Source: Thaumasiovibrio subtropicus
GTDB lineage: Bacteria > Pseudomonadota > Gammaproteobacteria > Enterobacterales > Vibrionaceae
Assembly (NCBI RefSeq): GCF_019703835.1
Contig: NZ_AP023054.1
Span: forward strand, 2,913,580-2,977,579
Direction: 5' to 3'
DNA length: 64,000 nucleotides
Shown piece after piece: positions 9,349 to 18,184 of this stretch (position 1 is its first letter; each line of letters opens with the position of its first letter). The position numbers and the translations under genes are program-made. The notes beneath the pieces were generated by a model. That model was not told the origin of the DNA and ran no database searches. It saw nothing but the letters and a program-made list of their open reading frames with translations.

Positions 9349-9654
9349 ATGAGTGATCTATTTGTAATTGTCGGCGTGATCCTCATCGCCACCCTTTTCT
9401 GGCAACAACGAAAACAGTCAGAGCTCGCCAATCGGTTAATCAAGCAGCGTTGTGAGCAGTTAGGCCTACAGCTACTCTCCACAAGCCGAGGGCGCTACTG
9501 CTTCACCTCACCGCAGGGAAAAAAAGGGATCTTTGCACTTTTCCATTTTGAATTTTCAGCCAATGGGCAAGATTACTATCAAGGGCAGTGTTGGATGCAA
9601 GGCCAGCACTTACTCCGATTTGATATCCCCCCTCACCACCTACCTGACTTTTAA
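9349..9654 (+). CDS. DUF3301 family membrane-anchored protein
   Basis: A 101-residue protein with one N-terminal membrane segment (about residues 4-18, FVIVGVILIATLFW) followed by a soluble domain. It fits DUF3301, a small family of unknown function that commonly follows DUF3549 genes. A GAGGAAGAG ribosome site is visible some 20 bases upstream, with a closer AGAG; the exact start is not in doubt because no other ATG fits. The gene ends where repeat copy C begins. Confidence 0.82.
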   Translation: MSDLFVIVGVILIATLFWQQRKQSELANRLIKQRCEQLGLQLLSTSRGRYCFTSPQGKKGIFALFHFEFSANGQDYYQGQCWMQGQHLLRFDIPPHHLPDF

Positions 9655-9655
9655 T

Positions 9656-9800
9656 ACCTAGACTCAGGTCACCTCAAGATATTTGTTCAGCGAGAATGTC
9701 TAGGTCTGCCATTGAGGTACGGCTTTGACGTTCTCGTCGACTAAATCAACAATCAGTCACAAAGATGGCGAGCCTAGAATACTCGCCCTTCATCACAGGG
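9656..9800 (+). repeat. Dispersed 265-bp repeat family, copy C (left half, diverged)
   Basis: CACCTCAAGATATTTGTTCAG and TGGCGAGCCTAGAATACTCG follow copy B in the same order. Similarity stops near 9800, so about half the element remains. It occupies most of the 296-base gap before the DUF2789 gene; the rest of that gap shows nothing recognisable. Confidence 0.75.
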
Positions 9801-9950
9801 CGCGACCTTCTTATCTTCCAGTACCTTTTTCCCCAGTAAATCACTGCAATTCAATCGGCCTGTCTATACTGGATTTAGACTCAAACCTGATTTTCACTCA
9901 ACTCGAAAAGCAGTGTTTGCGTATCTACACAAATCGCGGAGGCGCTCATT

Positions 9951-10187
9951 ATGGAACTATTTTCTCACAACTTAACCTCGCTTTTTGAACAACTCGGGTT
10001 AGATAGCTCACCACAGGCGATCAATCTGTTTGTCACTGAACATAAACTGCGTGGTGGCGAAAACCTCCATGACGCAACTTTTTGGCAACCTTCTCAGCAA
10101 CGTTTTCTCTCTGAAGCGCTGAACGAAGATGCCGATTGGGCTGAAGCGATCGATCTGCTCGACACCCTACTGCGCAAAACGCATTAG
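9951..10187 (+). CDS. DUF2789 family protein
   Basis: A 78-residue acidic cytoplasmic protein. The sequence (FEQLGLDSSPQAINLFV, ATFWQPSQQRFLSEAL) fits the DUF2789 family of small proteobacterial proteins without known function. CGGAGG lies about ten bases upstream of ATG. No partner is evident from the neighbourhood. Confidence 0.85.
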   Translation: MELFSHNLTSLFEQLGLDSSPQAINLFVTEHKLRGGENLHDATFWQPSQQRFLSEALNEDADWAEAIDLLDTLLRKTH

Positions 10188-10282
10188 CACGGTGCGAAGT
10201 CCGCTTTCAATGGCTTAGACTTGCGTGACAAAGCAAATACAGGCTATGGTGATCAGATCGATACCAGTAAGGACACCATATA

Positions 10283-10558
10283 GTGGCAAACGATATCCAA
10301 ACTCTGCTAGAAAACGCCATTCAATCTCTGATCAATGACGGCAAAGAGCCTACAACGGCGCTGATAAAATCACGCCTCTCTCAACCTGTGCCGATGCCAG
10401 TGATTATCTCTGCCTTGCAAAGTTGGAAACGAACTAAAAAGGTACCGGGATATACACAAATTCAGCCAGAACAGACGCTAGAACAACGGGTCGCGGCTTT
10501 AGAAGAACAGGTTAAAAACTTAACAGAACAACTCAACCAACTGGCGTCTAACAAATAG
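10283..10558 (+). CDS. Small protein with KfrA-like N-terminus and coiled-coil tail
   Basis: A 91-residue protein starting at GTG with AAGGACACC upstream. Residues 1-50 (LLENAIQSLINDGKEPTTAL, then a helix ending in ALQSWK) resemble the DNA-binding head of KfrA-type proteins. Residues 60-90 form a short heptad coiled coil (LEQRVAALEEQVKNLTEQLN). This layout suggests a small dimeric DNA-binding protein. The assignment is by pattern only, and it could instead be an uncharacterised conserved Vibrio protein without DNA-binding activity. Confidence 0.65.
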   Translation: MANDIQTLLENAIQSLINDGKEPTTALIKSRLSQPVPMPVIISALQSWKRTKKVPGYTQIQPEQTLEQRVAALEEQVKNLTEQLNQLASNK

Positions 10559-10626
10559 GGGCAAATGGGTCGCTCTCAAAAGCGTTCTCCCCTTTCTGCT
10601 CAATGCCCTTTTTAGAGGAGCTTGCT

Positions 10627-11016
10627 ATGAAGGCTATCCCTTTCATCTTACTGACACTGTTGTCCTCATCAGCGCTCGCCAACTGCTATAAAGTCGGAGA
10701 CATGGCAGGCTATACGGTGAGAGAGCAAAATGATTACGCCCTCAACACCCCATCAGAGTCTAAACAGGTTTTTGAAGTCACTATTGATGGCAAAGCCAGC
10801 GGTGTCAGCCCAAGTGATATTGACTGTACACTCGGGGGCGGCAATACCTTGATCTGCTTTCATGTCGGAGAAGGCGGGGAATCCGTGATTGAAACCTGGG
10901 CTCTCTATCCAGAACAAGCGCGCGCCCTCTACACCAAAACCATCAATGGCTATGGCACTTACAATGGCGGCACGCTCTTTGTTGGCACGATTCTCGGTCA
11001 ATGCGAAACGCCATAA
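10627..11016 (+). CDS. Small exported protein, unknown function
   Basis: A 129-residue protein with a classical signal peptide (MKAIPFILLTLLSSSALA, cleavage after residue 18), so periplasmic or secreted. The mature part has four cysteines (in ANCYKVG, DIDCTLG, LICFHVG and GQCETP) that could form two disulfides. The start at 10627 has AGAGGAG eight bases upstream; an extension to 10603 lacks one and would disrupt the signal peptide. It converges on the DUF2310 gene. I do not recognise the family. Confidence 0.75.
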   Translation: MKAIPFILLTLLSSSALANCYKVGDMAGYTVREQNDYALNTPSESKQVFEVTIDGKASGVSPSDIDCTLGGGNTLICFHVGEGGESVIETWALYPEQARALYTKTINGYGTYNGGTLFVGTILGQCETP

Positions 11017-11023
11017 TAGTCCG

Positions 11024-11800
11024 CTACTGAAAATCCCAAGAGAGATTGGATACAATCCGGCAGTCATCGCAACGGAACTGAAATAGATCATGAAGCGGTG
11101 AGTCGAGCTTCCACGTTTTTGAACCACACTTTGGACAGCTTCTCGCCAACTCTTGCGCCAAGCTTTCTCCACCCACTTGATACTGGTAGTAATAGGTTGG
11201 GATCTTTGTGAGGTATTCAATCCGCCCACGTAAATCCCACCCCCGTCGAAATAGATCACTGCCAATATCGCGAATCTCATGCAACGCCGCATGCTCAGCT
11301 TGGCACCCCGCGGCCATTTGCAGTTCATCGCACGCTTGCCACTCTGTTTGCCATTTCAAGATCGCTTTATGGTCACCATTGAGCGTCGCGGGGATGTGGT
11401 AGAGAGGTATAGGCTGTAAGGCATCACCACATTTTAATGGTGAGCAGGTATGCACAAAGCTGGTGTAGAGTACCATCCATGCTGGGCGTTCGGTTTCACT
11501 GCTCGTTTCAGAGTTGAGGTCTCGACCGAGTACTTTAACCTTTGGCGACAACAATCCAGCCACCGAGAGTTGCTTCAGACAGGCCGTGACTTGTGGACTA
11601 TGATAGTCCGGGTGCAGACTTTCAGTCTCAGGGCAGACGGCACGCACCGTGAAAGAACCCTCCCCCATGATGATTGGAAACTCACGCCCCAACACTTGCC
11701 CATTATAGCGCAATGCATCCATCACACCATTGATGGCTCGATCGACATCGCTCAACGTCGAGTTGTCAAACAGGTCAAACTGCAATTCAACAACGTACAT
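11024..11800 (-). CDS. DUF2310 family Zn-ribbon-containing protein
   Basis: A 258-residue protein ending in a zinc ribbon (CPKCGSKTW ... FRCDDCRIV, two CxxC knuckles near residues 226-248). The N-terminal domain (VELQFDLFDNSTLSDVDRAI) matches DUF2310, described as Zn-ribbon proteins that may bind nucleic acid. Its start codon follows the syd stop by one base, so the two genes are cotranscribed and probably translationally coupled. The function is unknown; the pairing with syd is a recurrent arrangement in Vibrio to my knowledge. Confidence 0.85.
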   Translation of the reverse strand: MYVVELQFDLFDNSTLSDVDRAINGVMDALRYNGQVLGREFPIIMGEGSFTVRAVCPETESLHPDYHSPQVTACLKQLSVAGLLSPKVKVLGRDLNSETSSETERPAWMVLYTSFVHTCSPLKCGDALQPIPLYHIPATLNGDHKAILKWQTEWQACDELQMAAGCQAEHAALHEIRDIGSDLFRRGWDLRGRIEYLTKIPTYYYQYQVGGESLAQELARSCPKCGSKTWKLDSPLHDLFQFRCDDCRIVSNLSWDFQ

Positions 11801-11801
11801 C

Positions 11802-12356
11802 TTAAGCCACCACTCGCGGCGTTAACTCCGCTAGAAAATCTTCTACCGAATCAGATAACACTTCATGTTCGCCACGACCTAACGTTTCGAGAATCACTTC
11901 GCCACTCAAGTTACAAATCGAGATCAGTTTCTGCTCATCGTTATCAATAGCCGCAATAAACATGGTGGGCTTCAGCTTTAAGCGACGCTGCATCACTAAG
12001 TGACCTAGCATGTTCTCTTGTAAACGGGGTAAGTCTTCATCACTCCAAACTTGCAACAGTGTCAACGGGTGTTGGCGGAACTGCGCAGGCATATCTGCCG
12101 CATACTGGCTACCATAAAAGACTTTGATATCTTCATGCAGGCGCAACTCAATGGCTTGCTCCACATTGTCAAAATCCGCTAGGGCTTGACGCGCAACACG
12201 CTGCCAGCTGACATCTAAGCCGGAGTCCCGCTCTACACATGGTGATGCATAGCCACTCAATTGATCATCTTGGGGTAATGCATACCCTTCTGCTTGCCAG
12301 GCTTGTTGATAACGCTCAGTAAATGAAAATAATGCTCTGGCAACTGAATGTTCCAT
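11802..12356 (-). CDS. syd: Syd, SecY-interacting protein
   Basis: Syd is a peripheral cytoplasmic protein that binds SecY and can promote removal of faulty SecYE translocons. The 184-residue product has the family's length and typical blocks (ALADFDNVEQAIELRLHEDI, FYGSQYAADM). The start at 12356 has AAGAGG seven bases upstream; a TTG two codons earlier is possible but unlikely. It is divergent from queF across 63 bases and precedes the DUF2310 gene. The syd/queF pairing is also found in other gammaproteobacteria. Confidence 0.93.
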   Translation of the reverse strand: MEHSVARALFSFTERYQQAWQAEGYALPQDDQLSGYASPCVERDSGLDVSWQRVARQALADFDNVEQAIELRLHEDIKVFYGSQYAADMPAQFRQHPLTLLQVWSDEDLPRLQENMLGHLVMQRRLKLKPTMFIAAIDNDEQKLISICNLSGEVILETLGRGEHEVLSDSVEDFLAELTPRVVA

Positions 12357-12419
12357 TCGCAACCTCTTAAAAGATTCAGTAAACTTTAGATATTCTAATC
12401 GAAATGTGTTGTTTTCAGT

Positions 12420-13265
12420 ATGAGCAAATACAAAGATGCCCCAGCGCTAGCTGGTTTAACATTGGGTCAAAAGACAGATTATCAGTCTCATTACGATGCG
12501 TCGCTGCTACAAGCTGTGCCACGTAGCCTCAACCGTGATGACCTTGACTTGGGTGATACCCTGCCATTTACCGGATATGATATCTGGACTTTGTATGAGC
12601 TTTCTTGGCTAAACAGTAAAGGACTACCACAAGTAGCCATTGGCGAAGTACGCCTTCCTGCCACCAGTCCAAACTTGATTGAGTCTAAATCTTTCAAGTT
12701 ATATCTCAATAGCTTTAATCAAACCAAATTTGCTAGTTGGCAACAAATCGCAGATACCTTACAAAAAGATCTTAGCGATTGTGCTGGCGAGCACGTTGAT
12801 GTCACGCTGTCGCCGCTGGATGAGTTTGATGACCAACCGATCGTCAACTTCAGCGGCAACAGTATCGACAATCAAGATATCGAAATCAGTGATTATGAGT
12901 TTGACCCAGAGATCCTAAAAGATGCTGCAGATGATGTCGTGGTCACCGAAACGCTGCATAGCCATTTACTCAAATCGAACTGCTTAATCACTAATCAGCC
13001 CGATTGGGGCAGTGTGCGCATCGCTTACACTGGCGGTAAGATCGATCAAGAAAAATTGTTGCGCTACCTTGTGTCGTTCCGAAACCATAACGAGTTTCAC
13101 GAACAGTGTGTCGAACGCATCTTCACCGATCTGATGAAATACTGCCAACCTAGCCAACTAACCGTTTATGCCCGCTATACGCGTCGTGGTGGTTTAGACA
13201 TCAACCCATACCGTACTAACATGGGTAAAACGCCGAGTGATAATTTCCGTCTTGCGCGTCAATAA
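12420..13265 (+). CDS. queF: QueF, NADPH-dependent 7-cyano-7-deazaguanine reductase
   Basis: QueF reduces the nitrile preQ0 to the amine preQ1, a step in queuosine synthesis for tRNA. The 281-residue length marks it as the bimodular YqgC/E. coli type. The NADPH motif [17 protein letters not shown] is present (about residues 88-105), and the catalytic cysteine lies in [14 protein letters not shown] (about 185-200). It is divergent from syd. I found no preQ1-riboswitch-like element in the short leader. Confidence 0.96.
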   Translation: MSKYKDAPALAGLTLGQKTDYQSHYDASLLQAVPRSLNRDDLDLGDTLPFTGYDIWTLYELSWLNSKGLPQVAIGEVRLPATSPNLIESKSFKLYLNSFNQTKFASWQQIADTLQKDLSDCAGEHVDVTLSPLDEFDDQPIVNFSGNSIDNQDIEISDYEFDPEILKDAADDVVVTETLHSHLLKSNCLITNQPDWGSVRIAYTGGKIDQEKLLRYLVSFRNHNEFHEQCVERIFTDLMKYCQPSQLTVYARYTRRGGLDINPYRTNMGKTPSDNFRLARQ

Positions 13266-13466
13266 TCGCAAAGCGTCACTGCAACGTTAGTAGCCTAAGT
13301 CAGGCGTGGCACACCATTGAGCCCCCAGTTAGCTCGAAATGTGAACACGCCTGTCTTTACTGATGTCACATCTCACCAGTATTGCGCGCTGAATACACAA
13401 ATCGGCCTAGACTTCACCACCTCAGCCGTTAAGATAGCGTCACTATAATCAACACATTGACGTGGT

Positions 13467-15710
13467 ATGCGCTTACTTCCTTTATTGCTGCTTCTCCTCA
13501 GCTGCCTTAGTTTCTCCCTTCATGCACGAATTTACAGTGTGCCAGCGCTTGCCGAAGCAAACGACTATGTTGATACAAATCCGCAGGAAGCCATTCGCCT
13601 TACCCAAAAGTATGTTCACCAAGCACGTCGCCAAAGTATGGACGAAAATCGCGAGCCTTTCCGCAGTAGCGACGATCGCGATTTAACGCTGCGCAGCCCA
13701 GTAAATGTGATTCAAGCCATGCACATCAAAGCGCGAGCAGAAAGCAACTTGGAGCGCAGTTACGCCGCATTGAACACCCTAGAGCAAGCCCTCATCCTCG
13801 CCCAGCAGTACGAACTATTGATGGCAGGTATCGAAACGGAACTGCTGCAAGCTCAAGTACACTGGCAAGCACTCAGCGACCACGACACCGCGATGAATTT
13901 GCTAAATCGCGTCGATGCGGCCTTAAGCATCCCTCAAAATCGCGCGTTAATTAGCATTCAACGCCAGCTAAATTTCCGTTCAACCCTATTACGTGGACAT
14001 ATCCAATCAGAGCTTTACAACGAGGATCAAGCCGTTCAGTTGCTGACGAAAGCGCAGAGTTATCTCGAGCATCTTGATGACGACAGTGACAAGATTGACT
14101 ATTACCTCACCATGGGGCGTCACTACCTCAAGTACAAGCACGAAAACTTAGCTCTCGACCAACTTATCGCCGGCTTTTGGCTTGCGAGTGATACAGAGAT
14201 CATCGCAAAGTTAGCAGATGCTAACTTGTTACTTGCACAACTTTATGAACGTCGACAAATCTTTGATAAAGCGCTTCAACACGCTTCTGCCGCTGGCGAC
14301 TTTTACGAATCCCACCAACGTCAAAAACAGCTATCACAGACGCTGACCTTAATTGCCTCCATCTACGAGCAGCAAATGCGTTTTAACCTGGCGCTGGTTC
14401 ATTACTTCAATGCGCTTGATCTAGAGAAGCAACTTAGTAAGCACTCACGTAGCAGCCAGTTGCGCCTTAACGTTGCGCGAGTCTATTGGCAGCTCTACAA
14501 CTACGTTCAGAGTGAAAAGTACTTGATGGACGCTAAACGCATCGCTAAGCAAAATGGCAACGACAATGTCACAGCCCAAGTGGAGATCATGTTTGGCGAA
14601 CTATTCATCGCACAAAGCCGCTATCCCCTCGCCATTGAGCATTTACAACGCGGTTTAGCCCTCGCAGGACGAGTTGGCAACTTAACCATGCAAATGGATG
14701 GTGAGCGCCTTCTATCTAGAGCCTATCAGGAAGATAAAGACTTCTACGAAGCCCTTATGGCGCAGCGTCGCTTTGAACAGTTGCAACAGACGCAACAACA
14801 AACCCGCGATAAGAATGAGATCGAAGTCTTCAAGGGCCGCCAGCGCATGCTAGAGCGCAATATTAAGCTCGAAGATATGGAACGTATGCAGCTTGAGCAA
14901 AAGCTCGTGCTCTATCGCAATGAGCGCATTATTCTCGGCCTCACTATCGCACTCGTGTTGATATTCCTCTACGCACGTAACCGCACTAAGAAGCGCGATG
15001 AACTGCACATGCAGTTACTCGATCTACGCCGAGACTTCTACAAACACCCGCGAAGTGGTTTGAAGAATTTACGCATGCTCAACGCTCGCTTACCGAGCTC
15101 GCTACAGCGTACCAGCGCCAACTTTGAGCAATGGCATCTGGGTGAAATCATCAACGAACCACTCAGTGATCGCCTTCGTTTTGCCCTGATAGATGTCCCT
15201 GTTCTGCGCCAAGTCTATGTCGAAAAAGGGTATCAGCAGGGGCTGAAGTTTGAGCGTGAGTTTGGTGATTATCTGCTTAGAGAGATATTCGAACCTGCGC
15301 GTATATATCATTTTTCTGATGGTATCTTCCTCTATCTTGAACCAAATGCCAGAATGAGCAGTAACCCAGACCAACTGTCTGATTCCCTTAACACTTTGAT
15401 CAATCGATTTATGGAAAGCCAATCAGTGGAATCCGTCACCCGTATGGGTTTAGCTGAGTACCCTTTCCTCCCCCGCGCCTACACCGCAATTAACGATCAA
15501 GAGTTGATCGACATCTTGCTAATGGCGATGGATGCAGCAAAAAAGTTAAGTAAAAACAGTAACAAAAGTGAGTGGGTCCATTTACGAGCAATTGAAGCTG
15601 CACCTGCGGCTAGTTTTGTTAACAAGCCTATCCGGGAAGCTTGTCAGCAAGGATTACAAAATGGGTTACTAAGGGTACTTACTTCGTCAGAAAGTGAAGT
15701 TAGCTGGTAA
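13467..15710 (+). CDS. Periplasmic TPR sensor with membrane anchor and degenerate GGDEF domain
   Basis: A 747-residue membrane protein. Residues 1-20 form a signal peptide (MRLLPLLLLLLSCLSFSLHA); about 60-440 hold tetratricopeptide-like helical repeats placed in the periplasm; about 440-485 coiled coil; one membrane segment at about 487-505; and a cytoplasmic C-terminus. From about 560 the fold resembles GGDEF, but the metal-binding FxDxDxFK block reads FALIDVPVLRQVY and the GGDEF signature reads FSDGIF, so it should not make c-di-GMP. It ends 172 bases before an intact diguanylate cyclase on the same strand. The pair may be a sensor and its effector, which is inferred. Confidence 0.8.
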   Translation: MRLLPLLLLLLSCLSFSLHARIYSVPALAEANDYVDTNPQEAIRLTQKYVHQARRQSMDENREPFRSSDDRDLTLRSPVNVIQAMHIKARAESNLERSYAALNTLEQALILAQQYELLMAGIETELLQAQVHWQALSDHDTAMNLLNRVDAALSIPQNRALISIQRQLNFRSTLLRGHIQSELYNEDQAVQLLTKAQSYLEHLDDDSDKIDYYLTMGRHYLKYKHENLALDQLIAGFWLASDTEIIAKLADANLLLAQLYERRQIFDKALQHASAAGDFYESHQRQKQLSQTLTLIASIYEQQMRFNLALVHYFNALDLEKQLSKHSRSSQLRLNVARVYWQLYNYVQSEKYLMDAKRIAKQNGNDNVTAQVEIMFGELFIAQSRYPLAIEHLQRGLALAGRVGNLTMQMDGERLLSRAYQEDKDFYEALMAQRRFEQLQQTQQQTRDKNEIEVFKGRQRMLERNIKLEDMERMQLEQKLVLYRNERIILGLTIALVLIFLYARNRTKKRDELHMQLLDLRRDFYKHPRSGLKNLRMLNARLPSSLQRTSANFEQWHLGEIINEPLSDRLRFALIDVPVLRQVYVEKGYQQGLKFEREFGDYLLREIFEPARIYHFSDGIFLYLEPNARMSSNPDQLSDSLNTLINRFMESQSVESVTRMGLAEYPFLPRAYTAINDQELIDILLMAMDAAKKLSKNSNKSEWVHLRAIEAAPAASFVNKPIREACQQGLQNGLLRVLTSSESEVSW

Positions 15711-15882
15711 TGGGATCACGCTTCGTTACAAAAACTCCCATTTCACACCGTCAATTGCTTACTATTTAGCCTGTTAATAGTGGCGTGATATACAAAATTT
15801 GTTACAGTGTACGCGGTACTTTTCAGATCTGTGCCGCATTCCTGTATGTAATTTTCTGTCGCGGAGCTGTTAGACATCAATC

Positions 15883-17445
15883 ATGAATGATAACCAGTAT
15901 GTTAGTCAGCTATCATCGCTACGATTGAGACTCGAATCGGCGCAACGAGAGTTTCGGGATGCAACACTTCAATCCCGCCGTGAAAAAAATGTGCTAAAAC
16001 GATTGGTCGCAAGAATCAGTATCGCCCTTCGCGGTTATGACCACGAGTTAGACGCCTTACTGGTCGACATTCGCCACGCATTAGAAAATCCTGAGACACA
16101 GATCAGTCAACTTATCCCAAAACTGGCTTTAGCAGAGCGTATGACGATTAAGCAGTCCGCGAACAAAGAAAAACAATTTCAACGATTGGATCGTCAGATT
16201 GAACAATCCGGTGAGGTGCTGAAACGCGTCCGCGGTTTGCCTCCCCAACTAAAGCGCGAGTTGCGCAGCCTCATGCTTCGCAACGCCCCGAGTACCCAAC
16301 ACCATTCAGTGAAGAAAGTCATCGAGTTGCTCGAAATCTACGAGCGCGCTATGAAGTTGGTGACGTCAGCACACGAGTTTAACGACAGCTTAGAAGAGTT
16401 GGTGGATAAAGATATCCAGTTACAGCTTTCTAATGAGTTGCAAAACCTCATCACTGAACTTGATTTCGAAGGGGAATCCGGCGATAAGCTACTCGATATT
16501 CGCAACCAGCTGTTGATCGGCGTCGACAGCGAAACACTCCTCAAATTGGCATTGCAACTGATCCGCCTCGTGATCGATGCAACCCATAACGAACGTAATC
16601 AATCGCAGCAGTTTCTTAATACCATCAACAAAGACCTTGCGAGCCTGCAAAAAGCGACGCACCAGAGCCTAGACCATAGCGAAACCATGGTGCTGCATCA
16701 TCAGGGGCTAACGGGTGAACTCGCCTCTATTCGGCAACGCTTGCAATCGCAAGCAGAGAAAGCGTCAGATATGAGCAAGCTGATTGTCTCCGTTCATGAG
16801 GCTTGCCACGAGATGCAAGGGCTTGTCGAGCGCAACCGCGCACTGGAAAAACGTGAGCAAGCCCTGCTTGAGCGGATCCGCTATAACGAATCTAAAATCA
16901 CCTCACTGTACGAGCAGACGCTAGATTACCGCCGCCGCCTCAATGATCAAGAACGTAAAATGTTCATGGATCATCTCACCAAAGTATATAACCGTGCAGC
17001 CTTAGCGGATCGCATGGAACATGAGTACAAACGTTGGCTGCGCTACCAACACCCACTGTGTGTGGCATTTATCGATATCGACCACTTTAAAGATATCAAT
17101 GACAGCTATGGGCATATTGCGGGCGATAAAGCGTTGAAGATCATTGCGCGCACGATTTATAAGAATGTCCCTGATACTGACTTTGTCGCCCGCTATGGCG
17201 GCGAAGAGTTCGTGCTGTTAATGGCTGAACGCGATCAGCAAACACTGACCGACCAACTAAACCAAGTTCGTGAAGCGGTCTACGCGCTGCCCTTCAAGTT
17301 TAAGGATAAATCAGTCTCCATCAGTATTTCGATTGGTGCGACGCTGTTTACCACTAACGATACCCCTGACCTAGTCCAAGAGCGCGCCGATCGCGCGTTA
17401 TACAATGCCAAAGACTCAGGTCGCAACCAACTTATATGGGTATAA
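15883..17445 (+). CDS. Cytoplasmic diguanylate cyclase (GGEEF) with long coiled-coil N-terminus
   Basis: A 520-residue soluble protein expected to condense two GTP into c-di-GMP. Residues 1-350 are helical and coiled coil with no membrane segment. The C-terminal GGDEF domain (about 355-520) has the metal site FIDIDHFKDINDSYGH and the active loop RYGGEEF at 439-443. The inhibitory I-site RxxD is not conserved: the arginine position is proline (PDTD), so product feedback by the standard route should be absent. It follows the TPR/degenerate-GGDEF gene. A similar cyclase next to queF/syd occurs in V. cholerae to my knowledge. Confidence 0.92.
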   Translation: MNDNQYVSQLSSLRLRLESAQREFRDATLQSRREKNVLKRLVARISIALRGYDHELDALLVDIRHALENPETQISQLIPKLALAERMTIKQSANKEKQFQRLDRQIEQSGEVLKRVRGLPPQLKRELRSLMLRNAPSTQHHSVKKVIELLEIYERAMKLVTSAHEFNDSLEELVDKDIQLQLSNELQNLITELDFEGESGDKLLDIRNQLLIGVDSETLLKLALQLIRLVIDATHNERNQSQQFLNTINKDLASLQKATHQSLDHSETMVLHHQGLTGELASIRQRLQSQAEKASDMSKLIVSVHEACHEMQGLVERNRALEKREQALLERIRYNESKITSLYEQTLDYRRRLNDQERKMFMDHLTKVYNRAALADRMEHEYKRWLRYQHPLCVAFIDIDHFKDINDSYGHIAGDKALKIIARTIYKNVPDTDFVARYGGEEFVLLMAERDQQTLTDQLNQVREAVYALPFKFKDKSVSISISIGATLFTTNDTPDLVQERADRALYNAKDSGRNQLIWV

Positions 17446-17633
17446 CGCCTCCAACACTACCGCCATACTTCACTTCTCATTGACGACAACTCACACCTTA
17501 ATTCCAACGCAAGATCACCCTTTTTCAACCTACCAGACCCAAAACTTTCATTGAATTTAACTGGTCAATATGCTCATAGCTGTGTATGTTGAAAGATGAC
17601 AGTACGTATTCAATCAACCTCAAGTAGATGAAC
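17446..17633. other. Non-coding spacer before repeat copy D
   Basis: No credible gene, hairpin or promoter was identified here. Confidence 0.5.
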
Positions 17634-17898
17634 TATACTCAAACCACTTCAAGATGCAGGATTCAGAAGCGGCCTAGCGCTTCGAGTTCAAGGCAAAGGT
17701 GTGAAGGAATGGCTTTCCCTTTCAAACACCTTTAACGCAGAAATCGGGGCGCTAGTCGCTTCCCGAGGGGCGAGTTTTCTAGGCTCGCCACCGTCGTTAC
17801 TGTTTTTTGATTTAGTCCACTAGATCTTCAAAACAGTGTCTTGTTGACAAGCCTAGAAACTCTCGCTGAACAAGCATCTTGAAGTGGCTTGAGTATAT
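17634..17898 (-). repeat. Dispersed 265-bp MITE-like repeat, copy D (full length, inverted)
   Basis: The reverse complement aligns end to end with copy B at 7840-8104, same 265-base length, including the inner blocks GGTGGCGAGCCTAGAAAACT and AAAGCCATTCCTTCACACC. The ends TATACTCAAACCACTTCAAG and CTTGAAGTGGCTTGAGTATA form the inverted repeat. It sits in the 739-base gap upstream of ppnN. Confidence 0.9.
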
Positions 17899-18184
17899 AG
17901 GGAATGAAATTGGCTGAGTCCGCTGCAGTATTAGGACAACTCAATCACAGTAAACCCGCGATATGCTCGATCAATGTCGAGCTCAAGCAGCGTTTAACTC
18001 TCCTTTCCCGCCTTTCGGTTTCGGCGCAGTACGCTCATTGGCATCAGATGTAAATGCCAAGGCGATCACCTAACGACACACACTATCGCCCAACTTACAC
18101 TGACTTCGACCGCAGCATCGACAGCTTGATTGAATGTAAAATAACAATAATATCCAGCGCTGATAAGCGCCTTTGGAGGTAACT
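17899..18184. other. Non-coding region upstream of ppnN
   Basis: No open frame with a ribosome site. It ends with the GGAGGT ribosome site (18175-18180) of ppnN. A promoter for ppnN must lie here, but no clear -35/-10 pair stands out. Confidence 0.4.

Noticed and set aside
9725..9988. 87-residue plus-strand frame upstream of the DUF2789 gene
   Set aside because: It starts inside repeat copy C, has no ribosome site and overlaps the real gene.
12357..12419. preQ1 riboswitch upstream of queF
   Set aside because: The divergent gap is only 63 bases and shows no pseudoknot-like pattern.
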